From Imperialibacter sp. EC-SDR9 (lineage in GTDB: Bacteria > Bacteroidota > Bacteroidia > Cytophagales > Cyclobacteriaceae): a DNA stretch of 64,000 nucleotides. The position numbers and the translations under genes were made by a program. The notes below the pieces were generated by a model. It was not told the origin of the DNA. It saw only the letters and a list, made by a program, of their open reading frames with translations, and did not search any database. Positions 36,825 through 45,774 of the stretch are shown here, one piece after another. Position 1 is the stretch's first letter; the number at the start of each line of letters is the position of its first letter. The stretch spans positions 467,807-531,806 of the forward strand of contig NZ_LR701637.1 in assembly GCF_902498805.1 (NCBI RefSeq), given 5' to 3'.

Positions 36825-38216
36825 TCAGATTTTTTCTGAAATAATCTCTTTGATGTCCATCATGATTTTGTGGGCCAGGTGCTCGGCTGTAGCCTGACTT
36901 TCTGACTCAGAATAAATCCGGATGATGGGCTCGGTGTTTGATTTACGAAGATGCACCCATTCTTTGTCAAATTCAATTTTGACACCATCCACAGTATTGA
37001 TTGGCTGCCGCTGGTATTTGTCTTTTATTTCGTGCAATACGAGATCAACATCCATTTCCGGCGAAAGCTCAATCTTGTTTTTTGAGATATGGTAGTTTGG
37101 ATATTTTGACCGAAGCATCGACACGCTTTTCCCGAACTTGGCCAGGTGGGTAAGAAAAAGGGCGATGCCTACGAGCGCATCCCGACCATAGTGAAGCTCA
37201 GGAAGGATCACTCCGCCATTGCCTTCGCCACCGATCACAGCGCCGATTGCTTTCATTTTTTCGACCACATTCACTTCGCCGACTGCAGCCGCCTCATATT
37301 TCTGTCCGTATTTTTCGGTCACATCTCTTAGCGCTCTGGTGGAGGAGAGGTTTGAAACCGTTGCCCCAGGCTTTTGCGACAGCACGTAGTCGGCAATAGC
37401 CACCAATGTATATTCTTCGCCAAAAGTATTGCCGTCCTCGCAAATCAGTGCCAGACGATCCACGTCAGGATCGACCACAATACCCAGATCAAACTGCCCA
37501 TTTTCTATTTCACCGCAAATGTGGGTAAGGTTCTCAGGCAATGGTTCAGGGTTGTGAGGGAAATGGCCATTGGGTTCGCCGTAGAAAACTTCGACACGGT
37601 CTACTCCCAATTTCTTCAGCAGCATGGGTACGGCTATGCCACCGGTGGAATTCACAGCATCCACAGCAACGGAGAAGTTGCGGAGCCGGATAGCTTCCAC
37701 GTCCACCATAGGAAGCGCAAGAATTTTTTCGATGTGTTTTTCTATGGTACCTTCTCTGAAGGTGTAGCTGCCGAGTTTTTTAACGTCAACGAAGTCGAAA
37801 GCCTCTTCATCCGCTATAGATAAGATGTTTTCGCCGTCACTTCCAGAAAGAAACTCTCCCTTACTGTTAAGCAGCTTAAGCGCATTCCATTGTATCGGAT
37901 TGTGGCTGGCAGTGATAATAATTCCCCCACCGGCTCCTTCTTCCACTACCATCATTTCTACAGTGGGAGTAGTTGAAAGACCGAGGTCAATTACATCGAT
38001 GCCAAGCGACTGTAGTGTAGACGCAACGAGGCTGGAGACGATTTCGCCGGAAATCCGTGCATCTCGTCCGATCACCACCATTGGATGAGCCTTTTGTGTC
38101 AATAGCCACTGGCCATAGGCTGCTGCAAACTTAACAGTATCCAGAGGAGTCAAGCCGTCACCAACTTTTCCACCTATTGTTCCTCTGATGCCAGATATTG
38201 ATTTAATTAAAGTCAC
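36825..38216 (-). CDS. glmM: Phosphoglucosamine mutase
   Basis: 463 residues from the GTG at 38216 (VTLIKSISGIRGTIGG), the family-typical beginning; a TTG ten codons upstream is less likely. Active-site phosphoserine in TASHNPIQWNALKLL, Mg-binding DPDVDRLALICEDG, sugar-binding GEGNGGVILPELHYGRD, and phosphate-binding RKSNTEPIIRIYSES. It makes glucosamine-1-phosphate for peptidoglycan and LPS. GlmM and ManB/PGM share this fold, but length and the GEGNGG motif favour GlmM. Confidence 0.88.
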   Translation of the reverse strand: MTLIKSISGIRGTIGGKVGDGLTPLDTVKFAAAYGQWLLTQKAHPMVVIGRDARISGEIVSSLVASTLQSLGIDVIDLGLSTTPTVEMMVVEEGAGGGIIITASHNPIQWNALKLLNSKGEFLSGSDGENILSIADEEAFDFVDVKKLGSYTFREGTIEKHIEKILALPMVDVEAIRLRNFSVAVDAVNSTGGIAVPMLLKKLGVDRVEVFYGEPNGHFPHNPEPLPENLTHICGEIENGQFDLGIVVDPDVDRLALICEDGNTFGEEYTLVAIADYVLSQKPGATVSNLSSTRALRDVTEKYGQKYEAAAVGEVNVVEKMKAIGAVIGGEGNGGVILPELHYGRDALVGIALFLTHLAKFGKSVSMLRSKYPNYHISKNKIELSPEMDVDLVLHEIKDKYQRQPINTVDGVKIEFDKEWVHLRKSNTEPIIRIYSESESQATAEHLAHKIMMDIKEIISEKI

Positions 38217-38336
38217 TTTTCCAGGTTTAGTTACTTGCGGGCGCAAATTTACTGAAAAAATACCGTGATAAAATGGTAGAATTCAAAGATAGTGCCTTTT
38301 TATAGGGTAGATGTTGTCGTTAATCGATTTAACGCC

Positions 38337-38579
38337 TTAAAATTTCGACAAAACTTTATTGACTTCGGAATCTGGATTGCCTCCTGCCGGGTCAGCGCAA
38401 GCATCTCCAGGTTGTAGATTCTTGCCGCAATAGCCACATGTTACACCTTCCTTATTTAGGAACGGGCTCTGTGAAGCACATGTGCCCTTGAACTCTCCAT
38501 TTTTTAAAAATATCAGCCGTACCGACATCAAAATGAAGAACAGTGCTATAAATCCAATTCCTAATAAAACTGTTACCAT
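38337..38579 (-). CDS. Small membrane protein with Cys pairs
   Basis: 80 residues: one N-terminal transmembrane segment (about 4-22), then a short region with Cys at C34, a CGYCGK pair (about 48-51), and one near DACADP. The pattern suggests metal or disulfide binding. The general layout recalls the NqrM/DUF539 type, but the spacing differs and no NADH:quinone gene is nearby. About 90 bp separates it from glmM. Function unknown. Confidence 0.65.
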   Translation of the reverse strand: MVTVLLGIGFIALFFILMSVRLIFLKNGEFKGTCASQSPFLNKEGVTCGYCGKNLQPGDACADPAGGNPDSEVNKVLSKF

Positions 38580-38678
38580 GGCATTCTATATCTTTATGCA
38601 AAGAAAAAAGAGCGGTTTTACAATACCTAATCAGCCGCCTGTTTGTTCAACAAGTCGCCACAAAGGAAAATTCATTTG

Positions 38679-39491
38679 ATGGAAAAAATACCAGCCCCGG
38701 ATTTACGGAGAGAGGAAAAACTGAAAGCCTTTGACCGCTTGCTCACCATTATGGACGAGCTTCGTGAAAACTGCCCCTGGGATAAAAAACAGACCTTTGA
38801 AACACTCCGCCACCTGACGATAGAGGAAACATATGAACTGTCGGATGCCATTCTGGAGGGAGATAAGGATGAGATCAAAAAAGAGGTGGGTGATTTGATG
38901 CTTCACCTGGTTTTTTATTCAAGAATCGGCTCTGAAACTGGCAGCTTTGATGTGGCCGATGTCATCAACTCTTTATGTGAAAAGCTGATCAACCGGCATC
39001 CGCATATTTATGGCGACGTGGTGGCTGAGAACGAGGACGTGGTCAAGCAAAACTGGGAGAAGATCAAGCTAAAGGAAAAGGGCAACAAGTCTGTATTGGG
39101 CGGTGTGCCCAAAACATTGCCTGCGCTGGTAAAAGCGATCAGGATCCAGGACAAAGCCAGAGGGGTTGGTTTTGACTGGGAAAAGAAGCAGCAGGTGTGG
39201 GAGAAGGTAGAAGAAGAGATGCAGGAATTCAAGGAAGAATTCAATGTGAGCGGGGAAAAGGAAATTGATAAAGAGAAGGCACAAGGTGAATTTGGCGATT
39301 TGCTTTTTTCGCTCGTCAACTATGCAAGGTTTATAGATATTGATCCTGAGGAGGCTTTGGAGCGAACCAATAAGAAGTTCATTAAGCGATTTCAGTACCT
39401 CGAGCGAGAGTCGGCCAAGGACGGCAAGAGCCTTGGGGAAATGACGCTGGCTGAAATGGACGAATACTGGAACCGGGCGAAGAAATTGTGA
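38679..39491 (+). CDS. mazG: Nucleoside triphosphate pyrophosphohydrolase MazG
   Basis: 270 residues from the ATG at 38679. Two tandem MazG domains, as in the classic enzyme: first about 15-125 (ENCPWDKKQTFETLRHLTIE, EETYELSD ... KKEVGDLMLHLVFY), second about 160-260 (EEMQEFKEEF ... EFGDLLFSLVNYARF). It hydrolyses non-canonical NTPs and moderates ppGpp-linked stress. No MazEF genes are near. The start at 38643 would add twelve unrelated residues. Confidence 0.94.
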   Translation: MEKIPAPDLRREEKLKAFDRLLTIMDELRENCPWDKKQTFETLRHLTIEETYELSDAILEGDKDEIKKEVGDLMLHLVFYSRIGSETGSFDVADVINSLCEKLINRHPHIYGDVVAENEDVVKQNWEKIKLKEKGNKSVLGGVPKTLPALVKAIRIQDKARGVGFDWEKKQQVWEKVEEEMQEFKEEFNVSGEKEIDKEKAQGEFGDLLFSLVNYARFIDIDPEEALERTNKKFIKRFQYLERESAKDGKSLGEMTLAEMDEYWNRAKKL

Positions 39492-39543
39492 TTAGGGTAA
39501 AAATGGTTAATTTGATATAGCTTATCACTCTAACCTACTTACT

Positions 39544-39957
39544 ATGAAAACGCTTAAAATCAATCATTGGGCCATTTTGGTCATTGTTGTGCTTGGTCAG
39601 GTTATCCCTGCCCTGTGGTATGGGATGTTTGCAGAAACCTGGATGCGGCTTAATAATCTTACCGAAGCAGATGTGATGTCGGGTGGTTCCACGCCCTATA
39701 TTTCGAGTGTGATTACAGCCATCGTTTTTGCCTATGTGTTGGCATGGCTTTTCAAAAGAATGAATGTCGGGTCGGCAGCAGATGGCGCTAAAACTGCCTT
39801 TATCATGGCTGTTTCCTTTTCGCTGCTAATGCACATGACAGTAAATTTCTTTTCGATGAGACCTTACGGCTTAGCCTGGGTCGACGGGGGAGCGGATCTT
39901 GTGGTTTGGACGCTAGCTGGCACTATTCTGGGCGGCTGGAGAAAGTACGAAAACTAG
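39544..39957 (+). CDS. DUF1761-like membrane protein
   Basis: 137 residues, four hydrophobic segments (about 9-27, 52-69, 83-102, 115-131). INHWAILVIVVLGQVIPALWYGMFAETWM and the GAKTAFIMAVSFSL block resemble the DUF1761 family. The role is unknown. It is 9 bp ahead of the AraC-like regulator, so they probably share a transcript. Confidence 0.75.
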   Translation: MKTLKINHWAILVIVVLGQVIPALWYGMFAETWMRLNNLTEADVMSGGSTPYISSVITAIVFAYVLAWLFKRMNVGSAADGAKTAFIMAVSFSLLMHMTVNFFSMRPYGLAWVDGGADLVVWTLAGTILGGWRKYEN

Positions 39958-39966
39958 CTTTCAGCA

Positions 39967-40734
39967 ATGTTGTTGCAGCCTGATATGCCCTATACAGAAT
40001 TTCCTCCAGACCTCAGGCTGCAACAGTTTGTAGAGTGCTATTGGTGTGTCAAAAGTGCCACGCAGCTCAATAGCTTCAGGCCCGTGTTTCCCGACGCCTG
40101 TTCCGACATTATTTTCAACTTCTCTGCCCCACTTCTCTACGAGGAGCATGGCAAAATTTCCTGTAACCAGTTTCAGTCCTTTTATGTCGGCATCCAAACC
40201 GCACCTATTTTTACAAAAGCAGGTGGCCCAACAGATTTATTAGGTGTGAGGTTTAAAAACCAGGGAGCGTGGAGATTTCTGAGGCGTCCCCTGGCGGAAT
40301 TTAGCAACAGGACTGCCTCACTCAAGGAACTGGATGAGGGTGATTTACATAACCTGACAGAGCAGTTGGCATTTTTGTCGGTTTCAGAAAGGATCAAAAT
40401 AATTGAACTTCGTTTGCTTGCGAGGTTGGGAAATGAGCCCGGGTGGGACATGGCGGATCAGTTCTTCAGCAGCCCCTCAGGTTCGATCCAAGGATTTTGC
40501 AGGGCAAATAACCTGAGCGAGAGAACGCTGGAAAGAAGATCACGGGAGAGGATAGGCGTGTCTCCAAAAATTTACCAGCGCATTGTTCGCTTCAGAAAGG
40601 CCTCCGGGAAACTTTCAGGCTTCGATGGGTCGTTGATGGAATTTGCCTGGGATATGGGCTACTACGATCATGCTCACCTTGCCAAAGATTTCCGGGAATT
40701 TGGACACTTTTTGCCATCCAGCCTTATGCATTAA
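39967..40734 (+). CDS. AraC-family transcriptional regulator
   Basis: 255 residues. The N-terminal part (about 1-140) has the YTEFPPDLRLQQFVECYW opening of DUF6597-type AraC sensors (CYWCVK, FPDACSDIIFNF), and the C-terminal 95 residues hold two helix-turn-helix motifs (IQGFCRANNLSERTLERRSR and LMEFAWDMGYYDHAHLAKDF). It should bind DNA and respond to a small effector. The upstream membrane protein or downstream VOC gene may be in its regulon. Confidence 0.88.
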   Translation: MLLQPDMPYTEFPPDLRLQQFVECYWCVKSATQLNSFRPVFPDACSDIIFNFSAPLLYEEHGKISCNQFQSFYVGIQTAPIFTKAGGPTDLLGVRFKNQGAWRFLRRPLAEFSNRTASLKELDEGDLHNLTEQLAFLSVSERIKIIELRLLARLGNEPGWDMADQFFSSPSGSIQGFCRANNLSERTLERRSRERIGVSPKIYQRIVRFRKASGKLSGFDGSLMEFAWDMGYYDHAHLAKDFREFGHFLPSSLMH

Positions 40735-40812
40735 TTCATCAACTGTCGGGTTTTTACAAAAGCTGATGAGCTGGCTAGCCCTAACTTGTGGCAACAAACA
40801 AACCATTAGAAG

Positions 40813-41208
40813 ATGCAAAAATTTCAACAGCTTTCACCAAACATGATGGTTGCAAGTGTGGAGGAGTCCATGGCCTACTATTCGACAATTTTTGGCTTTA
40901 CCGAAGGGCCGAGCGTGCCTGCCCCGAGCGGTGGTCTTCAATGGGGAATGGTGATGCATGGAGCGGTGCAGCTCATGTTTCAGACCGCCGCAAGTATTGG
41001 CGAAGATCTTCCAGGCTTCAATACTGAAAAAACCGGCGGCAGTCTCTCGTTATTCATCGAGGTGGACGATGCCGCTGCGCTGTATCAACAGGTGAAGGCA
41101 AAAGTGGAGGTCTTTATGCCACTAAAAAACACCTTCTATGGCAAAAGAGAGTTTGGCATCCGTGATCTCAACGGATACCTGTTGGTGTTTGCAAGCGACA
41201 TCAAGTAA
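40813..41208 (+). CDS. VOC-family (glyoxalase/dioxygenase-fold) protein
   Basis: 131 residues. One pair of beta-alpha-beta-beta-beta units: SPNMMVASVEESMAYYSTIFGF, then LSLFIEVDDAAALYQQVKAK, ending FGIRDLNGYLLVFAS. The metal ligands typical of glyoxalase I are not all clear. It may be a bleomycin-resistance-like or dioxygenase-like protein. Separated from the AraC gene by 78 bp. Ends 3 bp before the convergent molybdopterin gene. Confidence 0.8.
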   Translation: MQKFQQLSPNMMVASVEESMAYYSTIFGFTEGPSVPAPSGGLQWGMVMHGAVQLMFQTAASIGEDLPGFNTEKTGGSLSLFIEVDDAAALYQQVKAKVEVFMPLKNTFYGKREFGIRDLNGYLLVFASDIK

Positions 41209-41211
41209 CTG

Positions 41212-43479
41212 CTAGCTCATCTTGATGGGCAGTTCTTTGCTTCTCTTTCCCGTAGCCGCAAAAACTGCGTTGGCCAGAGCAGGCGCAAAAGGAGGCACCG
41301 GTGGTTCTCCAACACCTGTTGGCTTTTCGTCACTTTCTACCAGATGAACAAAGATCTCTTTGGCGGTGTCCTGCATGCGGGCCACTTCAAATTGGTCGAA
41401 GTTTTTAGCGACCGTTTGCCCATCTTTGAAAGCAATACCCCCTTTCAGGGCAAGGCTGGAGGCAAATGTTCCACCTCCTTCAAACTGGTTTTTGACAGAG
41501 TTTTGGTTCACAACAATGCCACAGTCAACAGCGAAGTGAACTTCCGGAATGGTGAGCTTGCCGGCATCGTCAACCGCCACATGCACCACGCAGGCCACAT
41601 AGGTAAGGAAGCTGCGATGTGCACAAATGCCCATGCCGTGCCCTTTAGGCAGTTCTTTGCCCCACCCCGACTTTTCGGCAGCGAGCTTAACCACATTTTT
41701 GAGGCGTGCTGTTTTCATCGGAAACTTCTCAACAGGCTCGCCATAGTTGCCAAAGCCTTCCATCAGCTTGTCAAAGGGGATTTCCCTGTCCGACCCGATC
41801 AAATCGAGCAGATTTTCCACCGGATCCATTTGTCTGGCCACAGCAATTTCATCCACCATGCTGCCAATGGCAAAAGCATGCTGGATGTTGCTTACCGATC
41901 GTAGCCAGCCAATACGGGTCATGGCCTTTGCCTCGTGCGACTGACAGGAGATGTTGGGGATATCAAAAGGCATGTCGACCATGCCCAGCTGGAGCTCATC
42001 AAAACTTGGGCCCGTTGCATCCGGTGAGAAAGTACCACCGATGGGTGGGAAAACACTGTGATGCTCCCAGCCCGTCACCTTTTTGTTGTTGTCCAGCGCC
42101 ACCTTGATCCGCTGCACACTACAGGCGTGGAAGAAGTCGTGCTGAATATCATCTTCTCTTGTCCAAATGATTTTGACGGGAAAGCCACTCATTTGGGAGG
42201 CCAGTGCGGCTTCCACGATAAAGTCAGGCTTTGATTTCCGCCCGAAGCCACCTCCAAGCAATGTGACATTCACTGTGACATTGGCTTTGTCTATTTTCAA
42301 CGCCTCAGCCAGGGCATCGTTGGCCCCCTGGGGGTTTTGGGTGGGAGCCCACACTTCGCACTTTCCATCTTTAAAATGAGCTACGGCACATGGCGGCTCC
42401 ATGGGTGCATGAGAAAGATGGGGTATCAGGTATGTGGAGTCAATGGTTTTCGCAGCATTTTTAAAGGATGTTTCTACCGACCCTTCCTCTCTATGCACCT
42501 GGCCTTTGTTTTTCACTTTGCCAAGCATGTCTTCAAAATAATCTGCTGTACTGTATTTGGCATTGGGGCCAAAGTCCCATTCTACTTCCAGCGCATCTCG
42601 CCCTTTGATGGCCGCCCAGGTGTTGTCCGCCACCACGAGCAAGCCACCTAAAGGAGCGTTTATTCCACCCGGGAAAGCTGTGAAAGGCATTTCAAATACC
42701 TTTTGCACGCCAGCTACCTGCATGGCTTTGTCTGCATTGAAGGTTTTTACCTTTCCTCCCGCCACAGGGCAACGGAGCACCGTGGCGTATTTCATGCCAG
42801 CCACCTTTTTATCCAGGCCAAACCCGCCCTTGCCACTAATAATGTCTTCAATGTCAACGATGGGTGTGGACTTGCCAATGAATTTCCACTCTGACTTTTT
42901 CTTTAGGGTGATTTTGTCTTCGGCTGGCATTTCCAGTTTTGACGCCGCTTCAGTTAACTCGCCAAAGCCTAGCTTTTTGCCACTGCCCTCATGTGCCACT
43001 TCGCTATTTTTTGCTTTGCACTCGCCAACGGGAACACCCCACTCGTTGGCCGCAGCTTGCTCCAGCATCATTCGGGCTGTGGCACCTGCTTTTCGCATAG
43101 GCTCAAAAAACATGCGCACCGAAAACGACCCATCTGTATTTTGATTTCCGTACCGGGCTTCGTCTCCTATGGCCTGCACCACCTTCACTTTGCTCCAGTC
43201 GGCTTCCAGTTCGTCGGCCACAATGAGCGGCAATCCCGTACGAATACCGGTTCCCATCTCCGACCTGTGGGCCACTATGGTCACCGTGCCGTCGCTGTTC
43301 ACCGTCAGGTAAACATTGGGGGAGAAAGGAATGCCGCTATCTTTCTTTTTTGAAGGAGAGCACCCTATCTGCATGCCGATGATAATGCCTGTGGCGCTGA
43401 GGCCGCTAATTTTCAGAAAAGAGCGGCGATCAACTTTTTTGAGAATGGATGGTTCCGGGGGATTGTGCAGAGGCTTCAT
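41212..43479 (-). CDS. Tat-exported molybdopterin hydroxylase large subunit (xanthine-dehydrogenase / isoquinoline 1-oxidoreductase type)
   Basis: 755 residues from the ATG at 43479. A twin-arginine motif (VDRRSFLKISG) then GIIIGMQIGCS marks a Tat-exported, possibly lipidated, protein. Moco-binding blocks are in order: GTGIRTGLPLIVADELE, GGGFGRKSKPDF, and the catalytic Glu in GVGEPPVPPFAPALANAV near the C-terminus. Two Ald_Xan_dh_C2 repeats fill the rest. It would hydroxylate an aldehyde or N-heterocycle. The usual [2Fe-2S] small subunit is not adjacent on either side. TatC is encoded 26 kb away in the same window. Confidence 0.88.
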   Translation of the reverse strand: MKPLHNPPEPSILKKVDRRSFLKISGLSATGIIIGMQIGCSPSKKKDSGIPFSPNVYLTVNSDGTVTIVAHRSEMGTGIRTGLPLIVADELEADWSKVKVVQAIGDEARYGNQNTDGSFSVRMFFEPMRKAGATARMMLEQAAANEWGVPVGECKAKNSEVAHEGSGKKLGFGELTEAASKLEMPAEDKITLKKKSEWKFIGKSTPIVDIEDIISGKGGFGLDKKVAGMKYATVLRCPVAGGKVKTFNADKAMQVAGVQKVFEMPFTAFPGGINAPLGGLLVVADNTWAAIKGRDALEVEWDFGPNAKYSTADYFEDMLGKVKNKGQVHREEGSVETSFKNAAKTIDSTYLIPHLSHAPMEPPCAVAHFKDGKCEVWAPTQNPQGANDALAEALKIDKANVTVNVTLLGGGFGRKSKPDFIVEAALASQMSGFPVKIIWTREDDIQHDFFHACSVQRIKVALDNNKKVTGWEHHSVFPPIGGTFSPDATGPSFDELQLGMVDMPFDIPNISCQSHEAKAMTRIGWLRSVSNIQHAFAIGSMVDEIAVARQMDPVENLLDLIGSDREIPFDKLMEGFGNYGEPVEKFPMKTARLKNVVKLAAEKSGWGKELPKGHGMGICAHRSFLTYVACVVHVAVDDAGKLTIPEVHFAVDCGIVVNQNSVKNQFEGGGTFASSLALKGGIAFKDGQTVAKNFDQFEVARMQDTAKEIFVHLVESDEKPTGVGEPPVPPFAPALANAVFAATGKRSKELPIKMS

Positions 43480-43823
43480 AAACAAAGTTTTGTGGAATAA
43501 TAAAGCTAATTAAAATATGCTGAAAAGTTGACGGGGTTGCGGATATTTCCAGGGACTCCCTTTTCGCCGATTTAGTCCAAGCGATGGCACGCTTCTAAAT
43601 GTGCCTGACACAGGAGCATTAAAAAAAGGAAATCTAATAGAACTTTTTAAATGACGAAGGGAGATTTAGTTTCCTCAATTTTCACCACCCCACTCTAAAT
43701 ATTTATGCACCATAGCGCTTACATTTCACCGCCATATTTGTTATATTTAATCTAGTCTCCGACTGTCTAAACTTGGATTTATATCGAGTTTTACTAACAT
43801 TGCAGAGTTCTACCTACTTGAAA
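43480..43823. other. Divergent intergenic region before the sigma/SusCD locus
   Basis: About 340 bp, AT-rich. It contains an imperfect inverted repeat (AGGAAATCTAAT near 43628 and ATTTAGTTTCCT near 43666) and several near-matches to TAnnTTTG, none with a full -33. No ORF of note. It must hold the promoters of the sigma gene and probably of the molybdopterin gene. Confidence 0.5.
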
Positions 43824-44408
43824 ATGAAAGTGCTTTCGTCCAGCTACGCCAATGACAACGAACTCCTGGAAGCTTTCCAGAGGGGAGAAAAAGACGCATT
43901 CATCGTCATATACGAACGGTTTTGGAATAGGATTTTTTTGATAGCCTACAAAAGCACCCGAAACAAGGAGGTGTCTGAAGACCTTGTTCAAAACCTATTT
44001 CTTAAGCTTTGGGACAAAAGAGATTTGCTGCATATAAAGCAGATCGAAGCGTATTTGCATTCTTCCATCAGAAACAGTGTGATCGACTACATACACAGCC
44101 AGGTAGTAAGAAATAAATACCTCGACTACCTTAAAGTTTCGCCTCCTGCCGGCGAGAATAATACAGACCGCATGATGGCAGTAAGTGATCTTTCGAAGCT
44201 GATAGAAGAGGGACTTACTCAGCTGCCTGAAAAGTCAAGGAGTATTTTTAGAATGAATCGGCTTGATCATTCACCAGTGGAAGAAATTGCACAAAAGCTG
44301 AAAATTTCGGAAAAGGCGGTTCAGTACCACCTGACAAAATCTCTGAAGGTCATGCGACTCTATTTGAAGAGCATTATTTTTAGTCTCCTGCTTATTTTTC
44401 TGGGCTAG
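43824..44408 (+). CDS. FecI-type ECF sigma factor
   Basis: 194 residues from the ATG at 43824 (MKVLSSSYANDNELLEAFQR). Region 2 (about 15-90: DAFIVIYERFWNRIFLIAYK, SEDLVQNLFLKLWDKR) and region 4 (about 128-185: GLTQLPEKSRSIFRMNRLDH, then HTH SPVEEIAQKLKISEKAVQYH). Hydrophobic tail. Followed 168 bp on by FecR and then SusC/SusD, the standard regulator order for Bacteroidota substrate-responsive transporter loci. Confidence 0.92.
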   Translation: MKVLSSSYANDNELLEAFQRGEKDAFIVIYERFWNRIFLIAYKSTRNKEVSEDLVQNLFLKLWDKRDLLHIKQIEAYLHSSIRNSVIDYIHSQVVRNKYLDYLKVSPPAGENNTDRMMAVSDLSKLIEEGLTQLPEKSRSIFRMNRLDHSPVEEIAQKLKISEKAVQYHLTKSLKVMRLYLKSIIFSLLLIFLG

Positions 44409-44576
44409 GTTTTTCCACAGAACTTAACCCATTATTGCGACTCCATCCAGCGAACACAATAAATCTGATTTATTTTCACCTTCCTTTTAGGAAAAACAGC
44501 GAGTTGCCCGTCTAGTTGGTAGGCGTGGACAATATTTAAACAATTAGTATATCCTTTTTGATGCCGGGCGTGCGCC

Positions 44577-45626
44577 ATGAAAATGAAACAAAAAGAACTT
44601 GAACAACTGCTAAAACGCTATTTGAAAAACAGTAGCTCTGAGTTTGAAAAGCTTGAAGTAGAAAGATGGTTTGAAGATATAAGCAATAACGACATTGATT
44701 TGAGCGAATCTGAAAAAATTGAAATAAAGGACAGAATGCTTGCGAGAATTCTGGAGGCCCGGGAACAGGGAGGGAACGAGCCTGCCGTTCGGGGTCGGCA
44801 GTTGATTTTCAGAGTGGCTGCTTCACTTCTGTTGATGATCGCTTCTTTCGTGGCATACCAGCAGCTGTCTCAGGGCGAACCTGAAACTATTGCCGTCACC
44901 ACGCCGGCGCTTTCCGATGAGGTTGTAGTTGAGAATAACTCGAAAGGTACCAGGGAGATTTGGCTTCCAGATGGCACCCAGGTGATACTAAAAGGAGAAA
45001 GCAAGATCAGCTACGCCAGGCAATTTTCGGGAAAGAAGAGGGAGGTAAACCTTGTAGGCGAGGCTTTTTTTGATGTGATCAGAAACCCTGACCGACCGTT
45101 TTTTGTATACAGCGGCAATATCGTTACCAGGGTGCTGGGCACAAGTTTCAGCATGGTGGCACCTGAAAATGCTTCTACAATCGAAGTAAATGTGGTGTCG
45201 GGAAGAGTGTCGGTTTACGAGTCGGAAGAAGACGAAACCGATGAGGCCGACCAGAAGAAGGTCAAGAAAGGTGTTATCCTCACCAGAAACCAAAAGGCGA
45301 CCTTCTTTGTCAAAGAAACTCATCTGGTTACCTCACTGGTTGAACAACCCAGGCCGGTAAAAGTGCCAACAAGAGAAAACAAGTTATTGGTATTTGAAGA
45401 CAATACCCTGAGCGAGATCGCCTCCAAACTTGAGGAGAATTACTCGATAGAGTTTGTGATGGAAAATGCATCAATCAGCAACTGTACTTTCACAGGAGAC
45501 CTGTCCGACATGTCTCTTTACGATTTATTATCTGTGATTGGGAAGTCGGTTGGTGTTGAGTACGAAGTGATGGGCACTAAAATCCTGCTAAACGGACAAG
45601 GCTGCCAGAAACCAATTATTAACTAA
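44577..45626 (+). CDS. FecR-type anti-sigma factor / signal transducer
   Basis: 349 residues. N-terminal helical domain (1-80) for sigma binding, one transmembrane segment (about 80-98, FRVAASLLLMIASFVAYQQL), FecR domain (about 118-225, TREIWLPDGTQVILKGES, GEAFFDVIRNPDRPFFV), and a C-terminal DUF4974 (about 277-345, NTLSEIASKLEENYSIEFVM). In such systems the C-terminal domain contacts the STN domain of SusC, and ligand binding frees the sigma factor. An alternative start is the ATG at 44583. Confidence 0.92.
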   Translation: MKMKQKELEQLLKRYLKNSSSEFEKLEVERWFEDISNNDIDLSESEKIEIKDRMLARILEAREQGGNEPAVRGRQLIFRVAASLLLMIASFVAYQQLSQGEPETIAVTTPALSDEVVVENNSKGTREIWLPDGTQVILKGESKISYARQFSGKKREVNLVGEAFFDVIRNPDRPFFVYSGNIVTRVLGTSFSMVAPENASTIEVNVVSGRVSVYESEEDETDEADQKKVKKGVILTRNQKATFFVKETHLVTSLVEQPRPVKVPTRENKLLVFEDNTLSEIASKLEENYSIEFVMENASISNCTFTGDLSDMSLYDLLSVIGKSVGVEYEVMGTKILLNGQGCQKPIIN

Positions 45627-45663
45627 AAAGATAAATTATATGAAACAGAAATCTACATAGAAA

Positions 45664-45774
45664 ATGACCTCTGGTACCACGAGTACCTTTGGAGCCAGCC
45701 CCTTTTTGAGGATCCGTGAGGTAAATAAAAGGGCTAAAAAAAGTGCACTACCCTACAAACTTACATACTTATGA
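45664..45774 (+). other. 36-codon upstream ORF overlapping the SusC start (candidate)
   Basis: ATG at 45664 opens 36 codons (MTSGTTSTFGASPFLRIREV...) whose TGA overlaps the SusC ATG as ATGA. It is in a different frame from SusC. Ser/Thr-rich then Lys-rich; no known family. It could couple translation to SusC or be chance. A TACCTTTG word (45684-45691) inside it could instead be a -7 promoter element, in which case the ORF would not be transcribed whole. Confidence 0.25.

Noticed and set aside
38337..38579. NqrM (DUF539) assignment for the 80-residue membrane protein
   Set aside because: The Cys spacing differs and no nqr genes are near.
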